DNA from: Pseudohaliea sp964438205
GTDB taxonomy: Bacteria > Pseudomonadota > Gammaproteobacteria > Pseudomonadales > Halieaceae
NCBI GenBank assembly: GCA_964438205.1
Contig: CAYTJQ010000036.1
Location: 1-34,971 of the forward strand
Length of the DNA: 34,971 nt
Direction: 5' to 3'
Shown here in pieces: positions 1 through 7,431 of this stretch. The notes beneath the pieces were generated by a model, which was not told the DNA's origin, ran no database searches, and worked only from the letters and a program-made list of their open reading frames with translations. How positions within the stretch are numbered: the stretch's first letter is position 1; every line of letters begins with the position of its first letter. Made by a program: the position numbers and the translations under genes.

Positions 1-15
1 TTGCACGCTGCCTGC

Positions 16-468
16 CTAGCGGGCAGCCTCGTTCGCGATGCGGTGCAAGGCATCCCGCATCTTGCCAAGGACCGGCATGGACGGGTCGATGCCGTGGCGT
101 TCGGCGAGCCAGAGCGGGTCGTTCCAGCCGACGGTGACGCCGCCGCCCGTGTCCGCCCAGACCAGGTATTTCAGCGGCAGATCGATGCCCACTGCGGGGG
201 CCGCCTGCATCAGCACCGTGCCGGCGGCGGGTTTGCCGAAAATAAGCAACTCGCTTGCCGGCAGCGTCATCGCGACGCGCTCGGCGCCGGCGCCGTGGTC
301 GATCCGGGCAAAGATCGTGAAGCCCTGGGTCTTCAAGGCCCGCTCCAGCCGATCGACAGTGGCGGCGACGGAATGAACACTCTTCACGGTGACCACCCCT
401 TCCCCCGTCCCGGCGCCACAGAGCGGTGCCAAGGCCAGTAGACCCAGTGTGAGCAGGAATACCCTCAT
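16..468 (-). CDS. DUF302 domain protein, exported
   Basis: 150 aa. The N-terminus is a typical signal peptide (residues 1 to about 20, hydrophobic run LLTLGLLALAPL ending near CGAG), so the mature protein should be periplasmic. The rest matches the DUF302 fold as I know it: an opening 'SVAATVDRLERALKTQGFTIFARIDH' type helix-strand, then a strand with GKPAAGTVLMQAAP and a C-terminal stretch on lowering the charge state of a short helix. DUF302 proteins are small alpha/beta proteins of unknown biochemical role, often near redox or metal-handling genes. The start ATG overlaps the stop of the preceding gene by four bases (ATGA), so it is the last gene of the minus-strand operon that begins near 7218. 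It lacks any cysteine or haem motif beyond the signal region. The family assignment is fairly safe; the function is unknown. Confidence 0.85.
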   Translation of the reverse strand: MRVFLLTLGLLALAPLCGAGTGEGVVTVKSVHSVAATVDRLERALKTQGFTIFARIDHGAGAERVAMTLPASELLIFGKPAAGTVLMQAAPAVGIDLPLKYLVWADTGGGVTVGWNDPLWLAERHGIDPSMPVLGKMRDALHRIANEAAR

Positions 469-1505
469 GGCGAAGCCTCCGTTGATGGCTCGTCGACGAT
501 GTGCACCTGCGTCATGCGCACGTCCAGGGCCGTGGAGATGGCGGTGTTGTTGCCAGTCTCCGGGTCCGGGTAGGCGTCCGCCAGCCGGCGCAGGGCCTTG
601 TAGAGAGAAATGGCAGAAATCTGCCCGTTGGCGAGGTGGTGCGTGGAGTCGTTGCGGATGAGCTGGAAATACCAGGTATCGACGTCCGCGTAGCCGGCGA
701 GCAGCCCCTCGGCGCCGGTCTCATCCAGGCGTAGCTCGAAGCGCGCATCGCGGATGCGGTGGATCGAGGGCACCTGCAGGTTCTGCCAAGGGATCACCAG
801 CTCGTCGATCGGCTCGGTGGTCAGCACACCGCTCTCGATGCGCCCGGGGGTCTCGCGGATCAGCGGCTCGCCCCAGCGGCGGTCCACGCGCTGCGTGCCG
901 CCGGGCATGATGTTCTCGCCGGTGGCATCGGTCAGCAGTTCGTCGCGGCCGCGGTAGACGGTCACGGTGATGCTGCCGTCGTCCGCCAGGCTGTCGACGC
1001 CAGTGAGGTGGATCATCATCCGGTTGTAGGCCTCGTCCTTGATGGCCTTGCTCTGGAAGATGTGCTCCACACCGTCGGGACCGCGGAAGCCGATGATGCA
1101 GCCCACGGCCCGGTAGACGGCGTTGTCGATGCCGGGGGTCCCGTCGGGGTGCTCGAAGTCGTCGGGGCTGGTCTCGCCGTCCAGGTCGAGGCCGTAGGCG
1201 TAGCGGCCCTCCACCATGTAGAACGGGAAGCCGTCGGGCTCCGTCGTCGGGTGCCAGGTGGCGATTTCCTGCGCGAGCTGCGTCGTCTCCATAGCGAGGC
1301 GGCCGGGCTCGGGATAGAGCGCGGCGAACTGCTCCCGCGGACCACCATTGAAGCCCTGCGGACACTCGCTGGCATCTTCTGTCTGGTACACGGACCAGAA
1401 CAGGTCCGTGAAGACGTAGCCGATCTCGCCCCCGGGCGGCGCCTCCGCGATGGCGCCCCTCGCACCCAGCAGCAGTGCGACGGCCAGTGCTGCGGTGCGC
1501 TGCAT
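465..1505 (-). CDS. Exported protein of unknown function
   Basis: 346 aa from the ATG at 1505. That start sits one base inside the stop of the upstream gene (TGATG), which argues for translational coupling and against the longer upstream reading. Residues 1 to about 21 form a signal peptide (MQRTAALAVALLLGARGAIA). The mature protein is acidic and beta-rich, with single Cys residues near mature positions 30 and 115 that could form a disulphide, and no haem, nucleotide-binding or hydrolase motif that I recognise. Recognisable stretches include an EHIFQSKAIKDEAYNRMMIHL segment in the middle and a YADVDTWYFQL segment near the C-terminus. I cannot assign a family. Its tight coupling to the PF03640-repeat gene before it and the DUF302 gene after it implies that it works with them in the periplasm or at the outer membrane. 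The call is certain as a gene and open as to function. Confidence 0.85.
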   Translation of the reverse strand: MQRTAALAVALLLGARGAIAEAPPGGEIGYVFTDLFWSVYQTEDASECPQGFNGGPREQFAALYPEPGRLAMETTQLAQEIATWHPTTEPDGFPFYMVEGRYAYGLDLDGETSPDDFEHPDGTPGIDNAVYRAVGCIIGFRGPDGVEHIFQSKAIKDEAYNRMMIHLTGVDSLADDGSITVTVYRGRDELLTDATGENIMPGGTQRVDRRWGEPLIRETPGRIESGVLTTEPIDELVIPWQNLQVPSIHRIRDARFELRLDETGAEGLLAGYADVDTWYFQLIRNDSTHHLANGQISAISLYKALRRLADAYPDPETGNNTAISTALDVRMTQVHIVDEPSTEASP

Positions 1506-2887
1506 CAGAGAATCCCCTGCATGTAGTCGTCCCTGAGCCAGAAGGCGCGCAGGCCGTTGCGCATGCCGCGCCATTCGCCGGTACCGCCGCCGGCGACATC
1601 GCCGGGACGCTCGTCGCCGCCGAAGGTGTAGACGGGACGGTCGCGGTAGGCCCAGACGCGCAGCGCCCCAGGCGCGTCGTCCGCGGCGAAGCGGCCCGTG
1701 CGCGGGTCGATGGTGACGATGGTCCAGGTGCGATTCGGGCTTTCTTCCTCTGCACCGGCGCGCACGTAGGGCCAGTGCGCGAGGCAGCGCGCCGGGTCGC
1801 CCCCGCCGCACATGGCGAGGCGGTAAACCTGCGTGTCGTCCGGGTGGTCGCAGCCGAGCTGGTCCGCCGAGTCGTCGGCGCAGTAGTAGACGTAGATCGT
1901 CCGGCCCTCGCGATCGGCGAGGACGTTACCGGCGAGCGTCGCCTGCACCGTGAAGCTCGCCGGCCAGGCCGGGGCGGGCTGCAGAAAGACGTTGCGCCAG
2001 CCGGGCACGTCACTGCCCTGCTGCGACCAGGAGTGACGGTCGAGGCGGTGGGTGTACAGCGGCTGACCGCGGAACACCCACTGGCGCACCCCGGGCGAGC
2101 GCTCGAGGAGCGTCCAGTCGCCCTGCGCGGCGGCGAGCGCGGGGGCCGTCACCGGCGCCCAGCGCTGCAGGCAGGGGCCCCGGCAGGCCGAGGCTTCCGC
2201 GTCGTCCTCCACGTAGGCGTAGACGGCGTCATTGCTCGCGGTGGTCAGCATCCGGCCCACGCTCGTCGCCTTCACCGCGAAGCCCGGCGGCAGCGCCGGC
2301 GGCGGTCCCACGGGTACGCGGTAGGCCGGATCATCGCGCTGGTAGCGCCGGCGGGTGCCACCGAGCACATCGCCCGGGCCGCGATCGCGGGCGGAGGTGT
2401 AGAGCGGCTGTTCCTCAAAGGCCCACTGGCGGCTGCCGTCACGGCGCTCGATGATCGTCCAGTCGCCCACGGGTTCGGCATCCTCCGCGGCCAGCACCGG
2501 CGGCCAGCGGTCCGTGCAGGCGGGGCGCTTGTCGAGCTCTGGCAGCGGGATTCCCGCCGGATAGGGGCTCATCAGGCCGGCCGTCACCGTGGTGGGCTCA
2601 CCGTAGCAGCCCGGCGAACCCGGCGCTTCACCGCTGTAGCCGTTGCGCAGCACGTGCTGGGGCCATTCATAGAGCGTGCGGCCGTCGGCGTCGGCGAAGA
2701 CCGGCCCCTCGAGCTCGCTGACGATCACGTGGAAGCCCGGCGGCATGGGGACCTCGCGCCACGTCCGCGCGGTCTCGTCACCGGCGACAGCGGTAACGGC
2801 AGCGCCGAAGGCGGAGGCGAAAGCCGCGACCAGGGCCAGTGCGGCGAAAAGCACGGCGCGGCGGCCGCGGGTACTGCGATCAGACAA
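1505..2887 (-). CDS. Exported protein with three PF03640-type secreted repeats
   Basis: 460 aa from a TTG at 2887; a GTG at 2896 is the alternative. TTG is preferred because GGTGA lies five bases before it inside the end of the DUF1552 gene, with which it overlaps by eight bases. Residues 9 to about 36 are a signal peptide or membrane anchor. Three copies of the 'secreted repeat' (PF03640, COG4315, consensus YxFxxD) follow, at about 47-190, 200-303 and 311-450. Each has a GRTLYEW / AVYAYVEDD / GRTIYVYYCADD strand, then a W-P or W-A block with paired Cys (CRGPC at 235-239), then QW.F..QPLYT or VWAYRDRPVYTFGGD and a GD..GG turn. The family is extracytoplasmic and of unknown function, and its members are usually shorter, so three divergent copies in one chain is notable. 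Stop and next start overlap (TGATG). The operon context suggests a redox or haem partner role, which is inference. Confidence 0.85.
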   Translation of the reverse strand: MSDRSTRGRRAVLFAALALVAAFASAFGAAVTAVAGDETARTWREVPMPPGFHVIVSELEGPVFADADGRTLYEWPQHVLRNGYSGEAPGSPGCYGEPTTVTAGLMSPYPAGIPLPELDKRPACTDRWPPVLAAEDAEPVGDWTIIERRDGSRQWAFEEQPLYTSARDRGPGDVLGGTRRRYQRDDPAYRVPVGPPPALPPGFAVKATSVGRMLTTASNDAVYAYVEDDAEASACRGPCLQRWAPVTAPALAAAQGDWTLLERSPGVRQWVFRGQPLYTHRLDRHSWSQQGSDVPGWRNVFLQPAPAWPASFTVQATLAGNVLADREGRTIYVYYCADDSADQLGCDHPDDTQVYRLAMCGGGDPARCLAHWPYVRAGAEEESPNRTWTIVTIDPRTGRFAADDAPGALRVWAYRDRPVYTFGGDERPGDVAGGGTGEWRGMRNGLRAFWLRDDYMQGIL

Positions 2888-4214
2888 GAATGTCACCGAT
2901 CTCGCTGGCGGTCGTGTTGCTCTTGGTGCCCCAGCTGTCGATGTCGACGCCCATGAGGCGCTGTGCAGTGTAGCCGAGGCGGCAGCCGGGCGTGCCGCCG
3001 CCATCGATGTGCAACCCCGTTCGCACGCGGCCGCCGGCGGTGCCGGCGCTGAACATGGGAATGCCCTCGATGGCGTGGATCTTGGCGTAGGACTGATCCG
3101 TGGTCGCATAGACGAAGGTGTTGTCGAGCAGCGTGCCATCGCCCTCGCGGAAGCTGGCCAGCGCCTCGACGAACCAGGCCCACTCCTCCATGGCCCGACG
3201 CGTGAACCAGGACGTGTTCGGCTGGTAGCCCAGGGCCGGGTCGACGGCCTCCTCGTGCGTCGCCGTGTGGTGCGGCTTGTCGTAGCCCGGCCGCGTCGTT
3301 GCCGAGAACGCCGAGGCGTAGAACATGTTGAACACCCGCGTCTGGTCGCAGGCTACGGCCATGAGCATCAGCTCGCCGAGCAGGCGGTGCCGGCGGGCGA
3401 CCAGGTCCGCGTCGAGGCCGGCGGGCAGCGCCGGCGGCGGGTCGACGACCACGCAGGCCTCCCGCGGCTCCGGCCGGGTCAGCTGCAGATCGAAGCGGCG
3501 CTCGAGCTCGCGCAGCCCGGTGAAATACTGGTCGAGGCGGGCCCGGTCTTCCGCGCCGAGGGATTTCTCCAGGGCCTTCGCATCCTCGCGCACCGCCGAG
3601 AGCACGCTCTTGCGTACCATCACCTTCGGGTCCGGTGTGAAGGTCTCGGCGTTCGGGTCCTGGAAGCCCGCGCCAAAGAGCCGCTCGTAGAAGCGCAGGG
3701 GCGACCACTCCGGTGCATTCACGGAATTACCGCCCTCATAGCTGAAGCTGTCGCGGACGTCACCGGTCGCGGTCGCGCTCAGGCTGCGAAAGCGGGTGGC
3801 GTTGCCGAGCTTGCGCGCGATGGTCACGTCCAGGGTTTCCCCGGGGCGGTTCTCCCGGGTCATGGGCGCGCTGCCGGAACGCAGCACGACCCAGCCCGAG
3901 TGGTGGCACAGGTTGGGCGCATCGTCGCGGAACACGTGGAAGTTGGTGTAGAGGTTGATGTGCTGCTGCACCGGGGCGAGCGCGGCGATCTCCTCCGGCA
4001 GGTCGAAGGCGGCGCCGGTGCGCTTCGGCACGAACACCGGTTCGCTCATGCCGAGGCCCCAGGACCAGGTCCCGAAGCGCTGCGGTACGGGCAGCCCGCT
4101 GGCCAGCGCCGAGCCGTTCTCGTTGAGGAAACAGTTGAGGAGGGGCAGCCCCACGGTAACCGCTCCGCCGTTGAGTACGCCGCGCAGGAAGCGCCGCCGC
4201 GTGAACCTGCTCAT
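2880..4214 (-). CDS. DUF1552 protein with Tat signal
   Basis: 444 aa. The N-terminus MSRFTRRRFLRG is a twin-arginine motif followed by a hydrophobic stretch (about 13-28), so the protein is probably exported folded, consistent with a cofactor or metal. The body matches the DUF1552 family (PF07586) as I know it: FGTWSWGLGM near residue 47, the internal HHSGWVVL..GSAPMTRENRPGETLDVTIA region, LSAVREDAKALEKSLGAEDRARLDQYFTGLRELERR, then HHTATHEE and a C-terminal TFVYATTDQSYAKIHAIEGIPMF region. Members resemble the DUF1501/sulfatase-like group and in planctomycetes and myxobacteria are nearly always paired with DUF1592-type cytochrome-like proteins, exactly as here, where the ATG overlaps the stop of the upstream DUF1592 gene by four bases. 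Biochemical activity is unknown. Length is normal for the family. Confidence 0.9.
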   Translation of the reverse strand: MSRFTRRRFLRGVLNGGAVTVGLPLLNCFLNENGSALASGLPVPQRFGTWSWGLGMSEPVFVPKRTGAAFDLPEEIAALAPVQQHINLYTNFHVFRDDAPNLCHHSGWVVLRSGSAPMTRENRPGETLDVTIARKLGNATRFRSLSATATGDVRDSFSYEGGNSVNAPEWSPLRFYERLFGAGFQDPNAETFTPDPKVMVRKSVLSAVREDAKALEKSLGAEDRARLDQYFTGLRELERRFDLQLTRPEPREACVVVDPPPALPAGLDADLVARRHRLLGELMLMAVACDQTRVFNMFYASAFSATTRPGYDKPHHTATHEEAVDPALGYQPNTSWFTRRAMEEWAWFVEALASFREGDGTLLDNTFVYATTDQSYAKIHAIEGIPMFSAGTAGGRVRTGLHIDGGGTPGCRLGYTAQRLMGVDIDSWGTKSNTTASEIGDILV

Positions 4215-5962
4215 CGGGTGCCCCCCGTGTCCCTCAATGCCAGTTGTGCCTCGGTGATCCGCGCCGGGGCCGTCGGCGGCGGCTCGTGGTCAAGCTTAAC
4301 AGGTTCCGTGGCCGGCCGGAGCGTGCGGAAAGCGGGGCTGGTAGCCAGTGCCTCGAGGAGCCCGCGCAGCCGGTAGCCCTCCTCGGCGAAGCGTTCCTCC
4401 AGCCGGGCCAGGGCATCGCGATCGTACACCGGCGAAGGCGGGCCCCCGGTGCCCCAGGCGTAGACCCGGTTCACCAGGCAGGCCGGCAGCTTGGGGTGGT
4501 CGCGCAGCGCCTCGGCCAGGCCTTCGACCCCGTCGTAGAACACGCCATCGAGTTCGCCGGCCGTATCCAGCGGCGCCCCGTTCTCCGTTTCCCGGTACTG
4601 GCCCGCGCCGTCGAAATGCTCGAGGGCCAGGCCCATCGGGTCCGTGACCAGGTGGCAGCCGGCGCAGGAGGGGTTGCTGTTATGGGCGTCGAGGCGCTCC
4701 CGCGCGGTCTTCGCGTGTGCGTTCTCTTCCAGCGTCGAGAAATCCACGTTCGGCGGTGGGTCCGGTACCTTCTGGCAGAGCAGTTCCTCGCGCAGCGCCT
4801 TGCCGCGCAGCGTCGGCGAGGAGCGCACGGCGTGCGAGTGCACGGCGAGAAAGCTCACCTGGGTGAGCAGGCCGATGCGCGGGCTCTCCTCCCCGAACTC
4901 GTGGGGCGTCCAGCCGGGCGCCGCCGGCAGGCCGTAGACAACGGCAAGCGCCGGCGACAGGAAGGTTCGCCGGGTCGTGAACAGGTCGCGGTAGTCGAGG
5001 TCGCGCACGAGCACATGGTCGACGATGGTGCGCAGCGTCTGCTCCCGGGCCTGCGCCAGGGTGGACCCGGTCACCCGCGGATAGACCATCGGGTCCTTGG
5101 CCAGGCTGTCGAAGGCGTCGAAGGCGAGCATGTCGTCGAAGAAGGCGCGCATGCCCGTCTCGAGGCGGCTGCTGGCGAGCATGCGTTCCACTGCCTGCCG
5201 GAGGCCTTCCTCGCTGTGCAGCGCCCCGCTGGCCGCGGCCTCCAGCAGCGCCGCATCGGGCGGGCCGTTCCACAGGAAAAAGCTCAACCGCGACGCCAGC
5301 GCGTAGCCGTCGAGACGCTGTCCGCCCGGCCGCGCCGGGTCCGGCTCGCTGCGGTCGGCGATGAAGAGAAACTCCGGGCTGATGAGCAGGGCCTCCAGGG
5401 CGAGGGCGAGCCCGGTATAGAACGCACCGGTCTCCTCCGCCGCGCGACCGGCACCGTCCACCAGCGCCGCGAGCCGCTCTTCCGCCAGGGGCCGGCGCTG
5501 CAGCAGCCTTCCGGCCTCGCGCAGGAAGGCCTCGGCGCAGGCCGCATCGGCGGCGCCGGCATCCACCGGGCGGCAGGGCAGGAGGAAATCGCGGTGCGTC
5601 TCGTCCACGACCTTTGCGGCGATGGCGGCCGCGGAACGCTGGATCTGCGACAGCTGGTCAGAGGTCAGGCCGACGGCCGCCGCGCCGTTCGCCCGCAGCC
5701 CCGCCGTGCGCGACAGCGGCGGCATCGGCGAGAGCACGCTGTCGGCGATATCCGCGCCGAACACCGCGGCGATGCTGTTCCGGTATTGCTCGGCGGTCAG
5801 CAGCCGCGCACGCTGCGCGGAGCCGCTTTCCGGTACCGCGGCGTTACCGCCGTCGCTGCAGCCGGTAAGCAGCACGAGCGTGCCGAGCAGGCCCAGCAGC
5901 ACGGCGCGGAGCCCGAGGCCACCCTGCGTCCTTTTCCCTGCCCTTGCCGTCACCGCCATCAT
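4211..5962 (-). CDS. DUF1587/1595/1592/1588/1585 lipoprotein with haem c motif
   Basis: 583 aa from the ATG at 5962, which overlaps the cytochrome stop by four bases (ATGATG start). A lipobox LLTG-C35 marks it as a lipoprotein. Then come the domains of the planctomycete-type family in order: DUF1587-like LLTAEQYRNSIAAVFG (54-69), DUF1595-like FLREAGRLLQRRPLAEE (146-162), DUF1592 (about 186-320, ISPEFLF, LASRLSFFLWNGPPD), DUF1588 (about 330-420, RTFLSPALAVVYGL, RSSPTLRGKALREELLCQ) and DUF1585 (about 430-545). The DUF1585 part opens with CAGCH at 433-437, a CXXCH covalent haem motif, followed by DPMGLALEHFDGAG. Compared with planctomycete members, which carry extra N-terminal domains, this is a short version. 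It is probably a membrane-anchored monohaem partner of the triheme cytochrome upstream and the DUF1552 protein downstream; the substrate is unknown. Confidence 0.9.
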   Translation of the reverse strand: MMAVTARAGKRTQGGLGLRAVLLGLLGTLVLLTGCSDGGNAAVPESGSAQRARLLTAEQYRNSIAAVFGADIADSVLSPMPPLSRTAGLRANGAAAVGLTSDQLSQIQRSAAAIAAKVVDETHRDFLLPCRPVDAGAADAACAEAFLREAGRLLQRRPLAEERLAALVDGAGRAAEETGAFYTGLALALEALLISPEFLFIADRSEPDPARPGGQRLDGYALASRLSFFLWNGPPDAALLEAAASGALHSEEGLRQAVERMLASSRLETGMRAFFDDMLAFDAFDSLAKDPMVYPRVTGSTLAQAREQTLRTIVDHVLVRDLDYRDLFTTRRTFLSPALAVVYGLPAAPGWTPHEFGEESPRIGLLTQVSFLAVHSHAVRSSPTLRGKALREELLCQKVPDPPPNVDFSTLEENAHAKTARERLDAHNSNPSCAGCHLVTDPMGLALEHFDGAGQYRETENGAPLDTAGELDGVFYDGVEGLAEALRDHPKLPACLVNRVYAWGTGGPPSPVYDRDALARLEERFAEEGYRLRGLLEALATSPAFRTLRPATEPVKLDHEPPPTAPARITEAQLALRDTGGTR

Positions 5963-7218
5963 CGCCCTCCTGTATCCGTCCGGCGCTGCCGCTCGACCTG
6001 TGCCGGGGAGACGACACCCGACGCATTGTCCCAGGCATTGCGGATGTAGGTCAGCACCGCCGCCACTTCCGCGTCGTCGAGGAGAAAGCGATAGGCCTTC
6101 ATGGGTTTGAGCCACTGTCGCGCGGGGTCCGCGCCGGCCACCTCCGGCCCGTGCAGCACGACGTTGATCAGGGACGCGGGGTTCTCCGCCTGCACCACCA
6201 GGCTGCCGCGGTTCAGGCGCGGCGCCATCTCGGGGTCGCCCTCGCCGGAAGGCAGGTGGCAAGTGCCGCAATGCAGGTTGTAGAGGGAACGACCGCGCCC
6301 CATGAGTTTTTCGCCGGGCGCTTCCGCAGCCGCGCCGCCGCCCGCCGCGGGCAGCGCTTTCAGGTAGGTCGCCATGGCGTCGATGTCTGCCGGGTCCAGG
6401 TAGCGGGTGCTGTTCATGATGACCTCGTTCATCGGGCCGAAGGCCTCGAGGAACGCGTTGCGCCCGGTGGCGAGATAGTCCACCAGGTCCTCGTGGTCCC
6501 AGAGCGCGAGGCCCGTGGGATGCGCGGTCAGGTTGGGCGCGAACCAGGGCCGGAAATCACCCCCCGGCACCCGGTCGAGATACTCGCCGCCGGCGTGGCG
6601 CAGTTCGGCCTGCTCGGCGCCGAGCCGGTTGCGCGGTGAGTGGCAGGCGCTGCAGTGACCCAGGGCCTCGACCAGGTAGGCGCCCCGGTTCCAGGCGTCG
6701 GAGCGATCCGGATGGGGCTCGAAGGGCCCCGGCTCGTGGTAAAGCAGCTTCCAGGCGGCGAGAAGCGGCCGCTGGTCGAAGGGAAAGGCGAGACCATTTT
6801 CCGGCGGCGTACTCGCTACCGGCGGCACCGCGCGCAGGTAGGCCCAGATCGCCGCCAGGTCGTCGTCGGTGAGGCGGGTGTAGGCCGTGTAGGGAAAGGC
6901 CGGGTAGAGGTGCTCACCATCCGGGCGCACGCCATGGCGCATCGCGGCACGGAAATCGGCCTCGGTCCAGGCGCCGATACCCGTTGCCGGGTCCGGTGTG
7001 ATGTTGGTGGAGTACAGCGTGCCGAACGGTGTTTCGAAGACCACCCCGCCGGCCATGAAAGCACCGGCGACCGCTGTGTGACAGCTCGCGCAGTTGCCCG
7101 CCGTGACCAGGTAGCGCCCCCGCTCCACGGCATCAGTCGCCGCCGTCGCCGTGCCCGCCATCGCTTGAACGCAGGCAATGACCAGGGGGCGGAGGAAACG
7201 GCGAAGGCTTGGAAACAC
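5959..7218 (-). CDS. Triheme cytochrome c (alcohol/gluconate dehydrogenase cytochrome-subunit type)
   Basis: 419 aa from the GTG at 7218, chosen because it gives a compact signal peptide (LVIACVQAMAGTATA) and lies 12 bases after AGAGGT. A GTG at 7266 would add 16 residues. Three CXXCH haem c sites are visible: CASCH at 43-47, CSACH at 189-193 and CGTCH at 317-321. They head three cytochrome c domains with the features of the membrane-bound dehydrogenase cytochrome subunit family (COG2010; AdhB/Gdh-type): ERGRYLVTAGNCASCH, STNITPDPATGIGAWTEADFRAAMRHG, YPAFPYTAYTRLTDDDLAAIWAYL. These subunits pass electrons from a periplasmic dehydrogenase to quinone or an oxidase, yet no GMC, PQQ or molybdenum dehydrogenase is encoded nearby. 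It is first in the operon and is coupled to the DUF1592 lipoprotein, so that lipoprotein or the DUF1552 protein may take the place of the dehydrogenase. Confidence 0.9.
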   Translation of the reverse strand: MFPSLRRFLRPLVIACVQAMAGTATAATDAVERGRYLVTAGNCASCHTAVAGAFMAGGVVFETPFGTLYSTNITPDPATGIGAWTEADFRAAMRHGVRPDGEHLYPAFPYTAYTRLTDDDLAAIWAYLRAVPPVASTPPENGLAFPFDQRPLLAAWKLLYHEPGPFEPHPDRSDAWNRGAYLVEALGHCSACHSPRNRLGAEQAELRHAGGEYLDRVPGGDFRPWFAPNLTAHPTGLALWDHEDLVDYLATGRNAFLEAFGPMNEVIMNSTRYLDPADIDAMATYLKALPAAGGGAAAEAPGEKLMGRGRSLYNLHCGTCHLPSGEGDPEMAPRLNRGSLVVQAENPASLINVVLHGPEVAGADPARQWLKPMKAYRFLLDDAEVAAVLTYIRNAWDNASGVVSPAQVERQRRTDTGGR

Positions 7219-7364
7219 GGGTTGGGGCTGACCTCTTGGAAAAAGCCGGTTGACGGACACCCGCACGACGCCAGGTCATCGCGGGTGCTGCGGGAGATGC
7301 CGCATTAGGCGTCGTCAGCCTTCGCCTGTCAATACGCGACCCCTACGCGACCCCCCGTTGCGGC

Positions 7365-7392
7365 TTGGCGGCGCGCCACCGATCAGTAGTAT
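7365..7392 (+). promoter_or_regulatory. Candidate sigma70 promoter for the creatininase cluster
   Basis: TTGGCG (7365-7370), a 16-base spacer and TAGTAT (7387-7392) stand 40 bases before the TTG start at 7432. The 213-base region 7219-7431 separates the divergent cytochrome and creatininase operons and holds nothing else that I recognise. No clear promoter for the minus strand was found. Match to consensus is moderate, so this is tentative. Confidence 0.35.
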
Positions 7393-7431
7393 GCTGCGCG
7401 CTCCCGACCGCACCGCGACGAGACACCGACC

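Noticed and set aside
1..15. Terminator after the DUF302 gene at the window start
   Set aside because: A partial GCTGCC/GGCAGC pairing exists around 8-28 but it includes the stop codon, is imperfect and lacks a T-run on the minus strand within the window.
1475..6049. Long open frames on the plus strand opposite the redox cluster (1475-2956, 2676-4376, 4244-6049)
   Set aside because: They mirror the minus-strand genes, have Arg/Gly/Ala/His-rich low-complexity translations, no family motif and no ribosome-binding site; this is normal for GC-rich DNA.
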